14,518 bases of DNA from Candidatus Brockarchaeota archaeon (GCA_017601265.1 JAFNJA010000044.1:1-14518); one strand, 5' to 3'; positions 1-6,857 are shown, counted from the stretch's first letter. Made by a program: numbers and translations. The notes: generated by a model from the letters alone, not told the origin.

Positions 1-552
1 AGGATAGAGTCCGGCATAAGGAAGCACTCTGAGAAGATCAAGACCCACCACAACGTCGGCGGAATGCCGACGAAGGTAAAGTTCAAGGCCATAGTAGAAC
101 CGCTGAGGGAACTTTACAAGGACGAGGTGAGGAAGGTGGCGGAGGCCCTGGGATTGCCCAAGGAGGTCGCGTACAGGCAGCCTTTCCCAGGTCCCGGTTT
201 GGCGGTTAGAATAGTCGGGGAGGTGACCGAAAAGAAGGTGGAGGTGGTCAGGAAGGCGGACGGCATAGTCAGGGAGGAGCTTGGAAAGCTTCGATCCCTA
301 GGCCTTTGGCAGTATTTCGCCGTTTTGACCGACTCGATGAGCACGGGCGTCAAAGGGGACGCAAGGGCGTACGGTTACACAGTGGCGGTCAGGGCGGTCC
401 AGAGTTCGGACGGCATGACGGCCAACTTCGCGAAGATCCCTTACGGCGTTCTCGAAAGGATATCGACGAGGATCGTCAACGAGATACCTGAAGTCGCGAG
501 GGTAGTTTACGACGTGACGCACAAGCCTCCCGCGACCATAGAGTGGGAGTGA
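1..552 (+). CDS. guaA: GMP synthase, PP-ATPase (B) subunit, 3' part
   Basis: This is the C-terminal part of GMP synthase, which aminates XMP to GMP using ATP and ammonia delivered by a glutaminase partner. The gene enters from the left edge in frame 1, so its start is not in the window. Visible family marks are the KTHHNVGG segment (residues 14-21 of the fragment), the PFPGPGLAVRI dimerisation-domain motif, the DSMSTGVKGDAR segment, and the near-universal C-terminus PPATIEWE just before TGA. Archaea usually encode the glutaminase and ATPase parts as separate subunits. The missing 5' end prevents saying whether this copy is split or fused. It converges on the oxidoreductase gene, with 74 bases between the two stop codons. 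Identification is secure. Confidence 0.96.
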   Translation, partial: RIESGIRKHSEKIKTHHNVGGMPTKVKFKAIVEPLRELYKDEVRKVAEALGLPKEVAYRQPFPGPGLAVRIVGEVTEKKVEVVRKADGIVREELGKLRSLGLWQYFAVLTDSMSTGVKGDARAYGYTVAVRAVQSSDGMTANFAKIPYGVLERISTRIVNEIPEVARVVYDVTHKPPATIEWE

Positions 553-573
553 CCTTAAGGGTCGGTTTAACGG

Positions 574-606
574 GCGCCTTGCGTCCCCGAAGCTGGAGGC
601 GCTTTT
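574..606 (+). terminator. possible stem-loop terminator between convergent genes
   Basis: GCGCCT (574-579) can pair with AGGCGC (597-602) across a 17-base loop and is followed by TTTT (603-606). It lies between the stop of guaA and the stop of the convergent oxidoreductase gene. Archaeal termination relies mostly on U-tracts, and this one is short, so the call is weak. Confidence 0.25.
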
Positions 607-626
607 GGGCCTCAGCGCGGGCCGCG

Positions 627-1625
627 CTACCTTGGAAGGGGAAGCTCCACGACCTGCCGCTTCTCCGCGGACTTGGCCGCCGCGAGGGTCAGTTCCAGAG
701 TTTTCATGCCCTCCTCGATCGGGGTGCGCGTTTCCCTCCCGGATTTGATGGAATCGAAAAGGTCCATCGATTCGAGGACGAACATGTCCCTCTCCGGATC
801 CGAAACGGTTTCCGTGGTTTGGGGCTTGCTCGTGGAGTATATGACCAGGGAGTTGGCGTTTTCGAACTCGAATGTGAAATTCCTCGCCGCTACGGTCCAG
901 CTGGTTACCCACCGGTCCCCGGCGTAAGCCCCGGTCGTGGCCGTTATTGAACCCAGGGCGCCGGTCTTGAAGCGCATTACAGTAGAGCTCGCGTCCTCCG
1001 AGGTCATGTCCGGCACGTCGACCCAGTAGCGCCTCGCCATCTCCGCGTAAACCCTCTCGACGTCCCCGCAAAGGTAGCGCACCGCGTCGTAAAGGTGCGT
1101 CGATTGCTCAACCAGCTGCCCCCCGCTTTTCGCCTTGTCCCTCCACCAAGGCCCGCCGATGAAGTTGCAGAAGTACCTCCCTTGGACGACCGAGACGTCT
1201 CCCGCCTCCCCCGAGTCGATTAGCGCCTTCGCCCTCTCGACGCCGGCGCCGAAGCGGAGCAGGTACCCGACCTGGCTCCTCACGCCCGACCTCCTGACCG
1301 CCCGGACCATGTCGTCGGCCAACCTCATCGACAGCGCGATCGGCTTCTCTATGAAGACGTTGATCCCCCTCTCGGCTGAAGCTTGCACTTCGTCCGAGTG
1401 GGCGAAAGGTGGGAGGCAGACGTATACGACGTCGAGGCTCTCCGACTTTATCATTTCGTGAAAGTCCTGGTACGCGGCTCCCCCGAACTTGGAGGAGAAT
1501 GCCAGTGCCTTTTCCTTGGCGATGTCGCAGAAAGCCACGAGCTTGACGCCTTCCATCTTGGAGAGCCTGGAGGCGTGGACGCCGGCTATCCCGCCGCAAC
1601 CGATGAACCCGATTTTAAGCTCCAT
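627..1625 (-). CDS. Gfo/Idh/MocA family NAD(P)-dependent oxidoreductase
   Basis: This 332-residue protein is predicted to be a cytosolic NAD(P)-dependent dehydrogenase of the Gfo/Idh/MocA family, whose members act mostly on sugars, inositols and related polyols. The N-terminal Rossmann fold shows GFIGCGGIAG (residues 6-15) and the family EKP motif (93-95, in FIEKPIAL). The C-terminal substrate domain shows GGQLVEQSTHLYD (168-180), with the expected catalytic His177 and Asp180. I chose ATG at 1625 over an upstream in-frame GTG at 1646. The TATA-like CTATAAGG lies at 1650-1657, about 29 bases before this ATG, and MELKIGFIG is the usual family start. It lies 49 bases downstream of homoserine dehydrogenase on the same strand. 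The substrate cannot be read from sequence. Confidence 0.9.
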   Translation of the reverse strand: MELKIGFIGCGGIAGVHASRLSKMEGVKLVAFCDIAKEKALAFSSKFGGAAYQDFHEMIKSESLDVVYVCLPPFAHSDEVQASAERGINVFIEKPIALSMRLADDMVRAVRRSGVRSQVGYLLRFGAGVERAKALIDSGEAGDVSVVQGRYFCNFIGGPWWRDKAKSGGQLVEQSTHLYDAVRYLCGDVERVYAEMARRYWVDVPDMTSEDASSTVMRFKTGALGSITATTGAYAGDRWVTSWTVAARNFTFEFENANSLVIYSTSKPQTTETVSDPERDMFVLESMDLFDSIKSGRETRTPIEEGMKTLELTLAAAKSAEKRQVVELPLPR

Positions 1626-1649
1626 GCTTCGCGCGAAACCGATCACGCC

Positions 1650-1657
1650 CTATAAGG
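1650..1657 (-). promoter_or_regulatory. TATA box of the Gfo/Idh/MocA gene
   Basis: On the minus strand this reads CCTTATAG, centred about 29 bases before the ATG at 1625. That is the spacing expected for a leaderless or near-leaderless archaeal transcript. It suggests the oxidoreductase can be expressed separately from the upstream homoserine dehydrogenase. Confidence 0.45.
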
Positions 1658-1674
1658 TTAACCTTGGCCGCCGG

Positions 1675-2991
1675 TCAGTGGAAGAGCCTCAAAAGAAGGA
1701 TGTCCTCCGCGTACCCCAGCTCCTCTATCTCCCTCAAAGCGCCCTGGACTACCCTGCCTTTCTCCTTGTCCACGATTATGGCTATGGGCGACCTGACCCC
1801 CCTCTTCGTCAGCAGCGGCTGGTAGAACATCTGCATGTTGATCGCGTGCTTGGCCAACACGCCGCTGATTTTGTGCATAGCCCCGGGCACGTTCTGCGTG
1901 TAGAGCCTGATGTAGAATTCCGACTCCATCTCCCCGGGCTCGAGCACCTCGACTCTCCTGCTCAGGGTTGGCGGGTCCGCGATGCCCGCCGCGTCCTTCT
2001 TGGCGATCTCCACTATGTCGCTTATCATGGCGTCGGCGGTCGGTTCCCCAGCTCCAGGGCCCCTCACCTCGACCGGCTCCTTCCTTCCCTCGTGGTAGAT
2101 GTAGACGGCGTTCTCCCTTTCGCCGATCGTCGTCAGGGCGTGGTTTCCGGGGACCAGGGCGGGAAAGCAGCCTAAAGCCAATTTTCCTGACTGCATCTGG
2201 GCGACCTGCAAGGGCATTATGACGTGCGGGTGCTTTTTCCCGCGCTCGTCCCTGAACATGAGGGCGTCGGCGAGCTGGATGTCCACAGGCGTGATCGTGT
2301 CGATCGGCTCGGTGCACACCTGCTCGTGCGTCACGGCCGTGTTCCAAGCCCTTTGCGCCACGATCGATATCTTGTGCGCGCCGTCCCTCCCCTTGACGTC
2401 GAAATCCGGGTTCGGCTCGGCCAAGCCCGCGCCCTGGGCCTCCCGCAAAGCGGCCTCGTAAGTTTCCCCGAGAAGCATCCTCTTCAGTATGAAGTGGGAG
2501 GTCGTGTTCAGCACGCCGACGACGGTGTTGATGGCGTACGGGATCTTCGAAATCCTGTCGAGGACGCAAGTGCCCCCTCCGACGCTCGCCATGTACCCTA
2601 CGTTCCTCCTGTTCGCGATGGCCGCGCCCACTATCTCCCGGGGGTAGAGAGCCATCGTCTTCGAGGAGGTTACCCAGTGCTTGCCGCTTTCCATCGCTTT
2701 GCAGGCGATGTCCCTCGAGGCCTTCAGGTCGCTGATCGCCTCCACCACTATCTTCGTCTTAGGCCCCTTGAAGGCGTCCTCGAGGTCGAAGCTGAGGATG
2801 CCCTCCCCGAACCCCTGCCTTTGTTTTTTCGGATCCTTGGCGACGATCCTGTCCACGTGTATCCTTACGCCCGTCTTTCCGGGATCGTACTTCGTGGCCA
2901 AGTTCTCGAACAACCACTTTCCGACGTGCCCGGCTCCCACGATCGAGATGTGGACGTCGATCGCCTTTTGCGGGCCATCGCCGCGCTGCAT
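1675..2991 (-). CDS. hom: homoserine dehydrogenase with C-terminal ACT domain
   Basis: Homoserine dehydrogenase reduces aspartate semialdehyde to homoserine with NAD(P)H, the branch step to threonine and methionine. The 438-residue protein has a Rossmann motif GAGHVG (19-24). Catalytic-domain signatures are SSKTMA (Lys111), NTTSHFIL, GLAEPNPDFDVKGRDGAHK (Asp203 and Lys207 as the conserved pair) and GPGAGEPTADAMISD (311-325). Residues from about 358 onward (FYIRLYTQNVPGAMHKISGVL) form an ACT domain, which in this family usually binds an end-product amino acid for feedback control. The motif NTTSHFIL differs from the common NGTSNYIL. The ATG at 2991 is used, about 34 bases downstream of a TATA-like element. 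It is probably partly co-transcribed with the oxidoreductase downstream. Confidence 0.93.
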   Translation of the reverse strand: MQRGDGPQKAIDVHISIVGAGHVGKWLFENLATKYDPGKTGVRIHVDRIVAKDPKKQRQGFGEGILSFDLEDAFKGPKTKIVVEAISDLKASRDIACKAMESGKHWVTSSKTMALYPREIVGAAIANRRNVGYMASVGGGTCVLDRISKIPYAINTVVGVLNTTSHFILKRMLLGETYEAALREAQGAGLAEPNPDFDVKGRDGAHKISIVAQRAWNTAVTHEQVCTEPIDTITPVDIQLADALMFRDERGKKHPHVIMPLQVAQMQSGKLALGCFPALVPGNHALTTIGERENAVYIYHEGRKEPVEVRGPGAGEPTADAMISDIVEIAKKDAAGIADPPTLSRRVEVLEPGEMESEFYIRLYTQNVPGAMHKISGVLAKHAINMQMFYQPLLTKRGVRSPIAIIVDKEKGRVVQGALREIEELGYAEDILLLRLFH

Positions 2992-3247
2992 TTTGGTTGG
3001 CGGGTTGTACGGAGGGGGCGATTTTTAGCCTTTGTCGTTTCGCGGTTGGAGAGGGAGGATCAGAGCGGGAATTGGGCTCGATCTTCGCCACTCGACCTCT
3101 CACTCGGCAGCTTCGATATGGGCGTGCTCGCACCCGGCTGCCCTTCCGCACCCCTCAAGGGTTCGCGAGTTCGCGGGACTCCCGCGGACCTGCGGCGGGT
3201 GGAAAAGGATATCAGCGAAAACGGAGTTTTGGCGGCGGGTTTCGGGG
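2992..3247. other. GC-rich divergent intergenic region with hairpin
   Basis: This 256-base gap separates homoserine dehydrogenase (minus) and the URO-D family gene (plus). It contains CGCGGG-ACT-CCCGCG at 3172-3186, a perfect 6-base-pair stem, preceded by repeated GTTCGCGAGTTCGCGGG-like sequence. A reading frame in phase with the downstream gene is open from 3032. Its product is rich in Arg, Ser, His and Pro and looks like translated GC-rich DNA, so I do not treat it as coding. No clear TATA box precedes the plus-strand gene. Confidence 0.5.
3021..3028 (-). promoter_or_regulatory. TATA-like element of the homoserine dehydrogenase gene
   Basis: The minus strand reads CTAAAAAT, centred about 34 bases upstream of the ATG at 2991. 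Predicted transcription would start within about 10 bases of the start codon. It is the only AT-rich run in an otherwise GC-rich gap. Confidence 0.35.
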
Positions 3248-4363
3248 TTGAACCTCGAAGAGCGCATAATGGCTGTCTTTGGCGGAAAAGAACCCGACGT
3301 GATGCCCTGGTTTGCCGACCTGACATACTGGTACGCCGCGATGGAATACAGGCGCCAGCTGCCTGCGAAATATTCGGGCGAGAACGGGAAGATCCAGCTT
3401 TACCGAGACCTGGGTTGCGGGGCCCACGAGGAGCTCTACAACCTGCCCGGGGAGCTGTCGTACAACGACATCAAGATCGGTTACTCTTCCGAGAGGAGCA
3501 AGGACGGGACGATCGTATACGAGGAGAGTTACCACTCGAAGAGTGGAAGCATAGTGGCAATAAGGAAGTTCATGCCCTCGTCGGTTAGCACGGCCTACCT
3601 CAAGTATCCCGTTTCGACGCGGCAGGACCTAAAGGTTTTGCAGGACATTTTCAGGAACCAGGAGTTCAAACCTAACTACGCGCTCCAATACGACAGGCTC
3701 GAGCGCTGGAAGGGCTTGGGGCTCGTGAGCTCGCTTCCGCCCCGCACTCCGCTCCAGCAGATAGTCGTGGTTTGGGCCGGGTTGGTGAACGCCGTCCGGC
3801 TCCTGGCGAGGGAGCGGGAGGAGGTCGAGGAGACGATCCAAGTCATGGCGGAATCCGACGACCCGATATACGAGGCGATCTGCGAGTCCCCGGCACCCGC
3901 GGTTTACTTCGGCGAGAACATAACGAGCGAGGCGATCACTCCTGCCATGTTCAAGAGGTACCATGCTCCGTACTACAGGAGGAGGGCTGATCAGTTACAC
4001 GCCGCGGGCAAGAAGATATTCGTGCACATAGACGGGATGTTGAGGGGGATCCTGCCGTTGATGGGGGGGACTGGAGTGGACTGCGCCCAATCGGTAACTC
4101 CTGCGCCGGTCGGGGACGTCGAGGTAGCGAAGTTGCGGGAGTTGGCGGGTCCCGACATATTGCTCTGGGGAGGGCTGCCTGGCGTCTTCTTCAGCCCCCA
4201 GCACCCGGAGAGGGCGCTCCTCGACCTCGCCCGAGACGTCATAAAGCACCACATGCAGGGGCACAAGTTCATCATGGGGGTTTCGGACCAAGTTCCGGCA
4301 GACGGTAACATAAATAGGGTCAGGATGATCACCGATATCGTCGAAAGGGAGGCCAAGTACTAA
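3248..4363 (+). CDS. uroporphyrinogen decarboxylase (URO-D) superfamily protein, not HemE
   Basis: This is a TIM-barrel protein of the URO-D superfamily, which includes HemE and the MtaA/MtbA corrinoid methyltransferases. A TTG start at 3248 gives 371 residues and the usual opening LEERIMAVFGGKEPDVMPWF; the ATG at 3269 would cut this conserved helix. Superfamily features are GENITSEAITPAMFKRY (222-238), APYYRRR, KIFVHIDGMLRGILP (256-270), VDCAQSV and the final ILLWGGLPGVFF strand. The HemE substrate motif near the N-terminus is absent. The zinc-binding HxC of the corrinoid methyltransferases appears as His260-Ile-Asp262, so classical zinc-thiol methyl transfer is doubtful. The true reaction is unknown. 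It stands alone, divergent from homoserine dehydrogenase. Confidence 0.85.
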   Translation: MNLEERIMAVFGGKEPDVMPWFADLTYWYAAMEYRRQLPAKYSGENGKIQLYRDLGCGAHEELYNLPGELSYNDIKIGYSSERSKDGTIVYEESYHSKSGSIVAIRKFMPSSVSTAYLKYPVSTRQDLKVLQDIFRNQEFKPNYALQYDRLERWKGLGLVSSLPPRTPLQQIVVVWAGLVNAVRLLAREREEVEETIQVMAESDDPIYEAICESPAPAVYFGENITSEAITPAMFKRYHAPYYRRRADQLHAAGKKIFVHIDGMLRGILPLMGGTGVDCAQSVTPAPVGDVEVAKLRELAGPDILLWGGLPGVFFSPQHPERALLDLARDVIKHHMQGHKFIMGVSDQVPADGNINRVRMITDIVEREAKY

Positions 4364-4417
4364 CTCTTTATAGTCCCCTTTTAATCTTATTAATAATCGT
4401 CTTGAATATCCTTCTTC

Positions 4418-4596
4418 TCATGCCGCTTTTTTGGAGGGCTCCCTGTCAGCCTTCTTCGCCTCAGCTTCCTTCTCTCGTTCATCGTATACTGTCCTTAGTT
4501 CAATTGGTAGATCACATATTAGCATAATTCATTATGGATGTTTTCGAGTTTTCTATAATATGGTAGTCAAGTTAAGTGGGTCCTGGCCATCTTCAT
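4418..4596 (-). pseudogene. possible broken small gene diverging from vapB
   Basis: On the minus strand an ATG at 4596 follows a strong GGGAGGAGGA ribosome-binding site. It lies about 31 bases from the reverse reading of the vapB TATA box (near 4627). Translation stops after nine codons (MKMARTHLT). The same frame then continues LPYYRKLENIHNELC to another stop, and a different frame, open from an ATG at 4525, reads DLPIELRTVYDEREKEAEAKK on to a TGA at 4418-4420. Total length is about 59 codons, ending in a charged helix. This pattern suggests a small divergent gene broken by a stop and a frameshift, or else a genuine 35-residue ORF at 4418-4525. I do not recognise the family, and chance is not excluded. 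Confidence 0.35.
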
Positions 4597-4623
4597 TCCT
4601 CCTCCCTTCTCGCAGGGAAAAAA

Positions 4624-4633
4624 GTATAAATAT
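4624..4633 (+). promoter_or_regulatory. TATA box of vapBC
   Basis: GTATAAATAT, preceded by a purine-rich A-tract resembling a BRE, is centred about 36 bases before the vapB ATG. Transcription is predicted to begin near 4655, inside the palindrome at 4645-4662. Read on the other strand, ATATTTATAC could also serve the divergent broken gene. Confidence 0.7.
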
Positions 4634-4644
4634 ATTGTAAAAAA

Positions 4645-4662
4645 TATAACTAATTGGTTATA
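4645..4662 (+). promoter_or_regulatory. palindromic operator, probably for VapB/VapBC autorepression
   Basis: TATAACTAATTGGTTATA is an 18-base palindrome with one mismatched pair; the arms TATAAC and GTTATA match perfectly around an AATT core. It sits between the TATA box and the vapB start and overlaps the expected transcription start. That is the usual place for a site bound by a VapB-VapC complex to repress its own operon. Confidence 0.6.
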
Positions 4663-4664
4663 CT

Positions 4665-4922
4665 ATGTCTAAGAGCAGGACCATTGGACCTAAAGGACAG
4701 GTAGTCATACCAGAGGAGATGAGGCGGGCTCTGGGCATGAAGCCCGGGGCAAGGGTCAGGTTCGAGTTGAGGGGAAAAGAACTCGTGGTGAAGCCGGAGG
4801 TTGAGCTTGAAGAATACGTGGAGTATTACTCTAGGACGTTCGCCAAGAAGGCGCGAAAGCAGGTCGACCTTAAGAAGCTAATTGAGGAAGAGGTTGACAC
4901 AAGGCTTGCCGTATCTCGATAG
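4665..4922 (+). CDS. vapB: VapB-type antitoxin, AbrB/MazE (SpoVT) fold
   Basis: This 85-residue DNA-binding antitoxin begins with a swapped-hairpin AbrB domain (about residues 3-46). The domain shows the standard run from IGPKGQVVIPEEMRRALGMK to the strand ELVVKPE. The C-terminal half (about 47-85) is a charged helical tail, the part that in this family wraps around and blocks the PIN toxin. The ATG at 4665 is the only reasonable start and is preceded by a TATA box and a palindrome. Its 3' end overlaps the start of the toxin gene, as is usual for toxin-antitoxin pairs. The region is more AT-rich than its neighbours, consistent with horizontal arrival. Confidence 0.92.
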   Translation: MSKSRTIGPKGQVVIPEEMRRALGMKPGARVRFELRGKELVVKPEVELEEYVEYYSRTFAKKARKQVDLKKLIEEEVDTRLAVSR

Positions 4923-5313
4923 CAATGTCTTCATCTATCCCGTAATCTACGACGAGAGAACGGTTCCAAAGTCCAGAAAGGCTAAGGACGTATTGACGCA
5001 GGTCTCTACGGGTGGGCTGAGGGGCTTCACCTCCACCCTGACCTGGGACGAAGTGGTTTGGGTGACCTTGAAGGTCCTTGGACACAAGGACTCATTGGAG
5101 CAGGGGCAAAAATTTTTGGGCTTTCCTAACCTAACGTTACTATCGATAGACGAGGCAACGCTTACTCGGGCCCAAAAGGTGATGGAGAAGTACGATCTGA
5201 AGCCAAGGGATGCGCTACATGCGGCGGCTGCTATCGAATCGGGACAGAGCGAAATGATCAGCGACGACCCCACCTTTGATAAGGTAAGAGAGATCAAGAG
5301 GAAGCCCTTGTAA
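4906..5313 (+). CDS. vapC: PIN-domain ribonuclease toxin, VapC type
   Basis: VapC toxins are Mg2+-dependent ribonucleases that cut RNA, often tRNA or rRNA, when freed from VapB. From TTG at 4906 the protein is 135 residues and opens PYLDSNVFIYPV, the usual PIN start. In-frame TTG codons at 4882 and 4894 would add up to eight residues, so the start is not settled. The acidic active-site set is visible: Asp5 in LDSN, Glu49 in TWDEV, Asp102 in PRDALHAA, and Asp120/Asp121 in ISDDPTFD. The gene overlaps vapB by 17 bases with the 4906 start, so translation is likely coupled. All catalytic acids are present, so the toxin looks intact. The RNA target cannot be predicted. Confidence 0.92.
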   Translation: MPYLDSNVFIYPVIYDERTVPKSRKAKDVLTQVSTGGLRGFTSTLTWDEVVWVTLKVLGHKDSLEQGQKFLGFPNLTLLSIDEATLTRAQKVMEKYDLKPRDALHAAAAIESGQSEMISDDPTFDKVREIKRKPL

Positions 5314-5580
5314 TAATCATGCCACAACAAATTCCGAGTTTGGGCAACGATCGGTAAACGTATTTGTTAATGAACCGTTGCTTCCTTTCAAACGGCCTCC
5401 TCGATATTAGAAACGGGCGGTGGCAATCTGGAGGTTCTGCGTGCGTTCGAATTCTTTTGCTTTCCGTTAACCGTATAGAATCTGCGGTGAGAGGGGCTCC
5501 GAGAACTTATCCGTTGCATTGCCGCTGATCGTGGATTAAAACTTTTTCGCGTAGGATTGGGAATGGCGAACGCGCTTGTA
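5314..5580. other. intergenic region after vapC, nothing recognised
   Basis: I see no start-plus-RBS combination, no conserved protein motif and no RNA gene in these roughly 270 bases. Confidence 0.5.
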
Positions 5581-5600
5581 GTTTAACGATTGCGTTAAAC
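5581..5600 (-). terminator. perfect stem-loop after the relic gene
   Basis: GTTTAACG and CGTTAAAC form a perfect 8-base-pair stem around the loop ATTG. A second small inverted repeat, ATGC-TCTATT-GCAT, lies at 5601-5614. The hairpin lies directly downstream of the last stop codon (5606-5608, minus strand) of the probable decayed gene, so it may be its old terminator. There is no long U-tract. Confidence 0.4.
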
Positions 5601-5605
5601 ATGCT

Positions 5606-6238
5606 CTATTGCATGAACGCCTTTATCGCCTTGGCGCGAGCCTCAAAACCCTCGATCTCCCTCGGGATTTCTTTGGAGGAGTTCTCGGAAACGCGATGCA
5701 ACCATTCTCAAGCTTGGTGCCTACGGCCCCGACAAGCTTCTTTTCCGCAGAGGGGAGGCGCAAACCGCCTCATCAACGTAACTTAGCTAATGCATCTCGT
5801 AGAATACTGTTATCGTAAGGATCCGTTCTTTATCGACCAAACCGCGAAGGGCTCTTCCCCTTAACACCGTTGGCGTATTGACGGTATCGATCAAACCCCG
5901 CTTTGGTTGGAACGCCTTTAATTACGGACGGGCCTGCTCCGTTTCAGGCTCTTTGGGCCCTTTTTCGTCCATAGCGATAGGCGGTATCATTTCCATTCCT
6001 CCTCTCCTTGAAGGCTTCTAGCACGTTCTTGTGGAGTTGCGACTATATCTCGATAATCTGGTTATGATGTCGCCAAGGTCGCGTTCGAGGCTGTTAGAAC
6101 CGAAAACGCCACACTTAACTCGTCGACGTTGCACGAATATTGCCTCCCCTTGATCCGCTCACGGTGGTTATCCAAGAGCCGGCACGACGACTCAGACAGA
6201 GGCCCATCAGCAGCCTCGGATGTCCTGACAGAGTGCAA
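5606..6238 (-). pseudogene. probable decayed gene diverging from padR, family unknown
   Basis: Reading the minus strand from a TTG at 6238, about 57 codons are open; the stretch includes LLDNHRERIKGRQYSCNVDE and SVAFSVLTASNATLA. The coding pattern then shifts frame near 6070 and continues in pieces such as HKNVLEAFKERRNGND, GVPTKAGFDRYRQYANG, DPYDNSILRDALAKLR and SAEKKLVGAVGTKLE, with five stops. It returns to the first frame near 5705 for EWLHRVSENSSKEIPREIEG and a final TAG at 5608-5606. The total of 633 bases is 211 codons, and the third-position GC preference resembles genuine genes here. A TATA box readable on both strands precedes it. Individual fragments are short enough to be chance, and I recognise no family. 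Confidence 0.35.
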
Positions 6239-6248
6239 TTTAGCAACG

Positions 6249-6258
6249 TTTATATAAG
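6249..6258 (+). promoter_or_regulatory. TATA box of padR, readable in both directions
   Basis: TTTATATAAG is centred near 6254. Transcription toward the right would begin near 6280. The reverse reading CTTATATAAA could drive the divergent relic gene, whose possible TTG start is about 16 bases away. It is the strongest AT-rich core promoter in the 900-base gap. Confidence 0.65.
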
Positions 6259-6263
6259 GAGAA

Positions 6264-6279
6264 ATATCAATTGTGATAT
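6264..6279 (+). promoter_or_regulatory. inverted repeat at the padR transcription start, likely PadR operator
   Basis: ATATCA-ATTG-TGATAT has perfect 6-base arms and lies immediately downstream of the TATA box, ending at the predicted transcription start. A further half-site-like TTGATA occurs at 6285-6290. The position fits autorepression by the PadR dimer encoded next to it. Confidence 0.5.
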
Positions 6280-6293
6280 CAAGGTTGATAAGA

Positions 6294-6857
6294 TTGCATG
6301 GATGTTGCCCGCCGCGGCCGCCTCATCACTTCAGGCACTGGATGAGGCACACGGCATCGATCCCGAAGGGCTTTCTGCGGTTTCACGTACTGAGGCTCCT
6401 TGCTTCTCGACCCATGTCCGGCTCCGAAATAATGTCGGAGATCGAGAGGGAGAGTTTTGGAAGGTGGAAACCCAGCCCCGGCTCGATCTACCCGCTGCTC
6501 GCGTGGTTGCAGGACAACGGCTACATAAAGGAGCAACCCGCTGAGGAGGGCGGCATCAAAAGGTACGCGCTTACCGATCAGGGTAAAGCTTTCCTCAATG
6601 AGGAGACCGAGCTGAAGGAGGGCATTAGGAGAAGGATGGAGTTCTTGGCGCCAGCGTTCTTCGGAGGCTTCTGGCCAATGCGGCAACCCGAGAGGAAGCG
6701 CGAACTCATGGAACCCGCAAGGCGGCTGGCCAGAGCTATCATGGATCTCAGGGTTCCCCTCGAAGAGGAAACGGCGGATCAGGCGCTCAAAGAGGTCGAG
6801 GCGATCCTGAACGGCGCGGCTGAGAAGATAGAGGAACTGAACAAGCGGCTCAAGTAA
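6294..6857 (+). CDS. PadR family transcriptional regulator
   Basis: This is a winged-helix DNA-binding regulator of the PadR family, which usually acts as a ligand-responsive repressor. The winged helix covers about residues 26-105: GFLRFHVLRLLASRPMSGSE, then GRWKPSPGSIYPLLAWLQDN, then the wing IKRYALTDQGKAF. A longer C-terminal helical part (about 106-187, ending KIEELNKRLK) should form the dimerisation domain. The His/Pro-rich N-terminus (HGCCPPRPPHHFRHWMRH) is usual for archaeal members, so I start at TTG 6294, which gives 187 residues. TTG 6285 is equally possible. GTG 6273 would fall inside the palindrome, upstream of the predicted transcript start. The gene ends about 110 bases before the ATPase gene. 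Confidence 0.87.
   Translation: MHGCCPPRPPHHFRHWMRHTASIPKGFLRFHVLRLLASRPMSGSEIMSEIERESFGRWKPSPGSIYPLLAWLQDNGYIKEQPAEEGGIKRYALTDQGKAFLNEETELKEGIRRRMEFLAPAFFGGFWPMRQPERKRELMEPARRLARAIMDLRVPLEEETADQALKEVEAILNGAAEKIEELNKRLK

Noticed and set aside
3172..3186. Riboswitch or structured RNA in the leader of the URO-D family gene
   Set aside because: Only one short GC stem is clear; no conserved riboswitch elements are recognisable.
3032..3247. N-terminal extension of the URO-D family protein
   Set aside because: The in-frame open stretch encodes a low-complexity Arg/Ser/His/Pro sequence over GC-rich hairpin DNA; the family N-terminus begins at LEERIMAVF.
4431..4640. 69-codon plus-strand frame between the URO-D family gene and vapB
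   Set aside because: Ser/Phe-rich translation is the antisense of a charged helix on the minus strand; it has no ribosome site and runs into the vapB TATA box.
5700..6000. Plus-strand transposase-like peptide LITDGPAPFQALWALF
   Set aside because: Faint resemblance to a DDE-type strand only, with frequent stops, no terminal inverted repeats and no target duplication. The minus strand has better codon composition.
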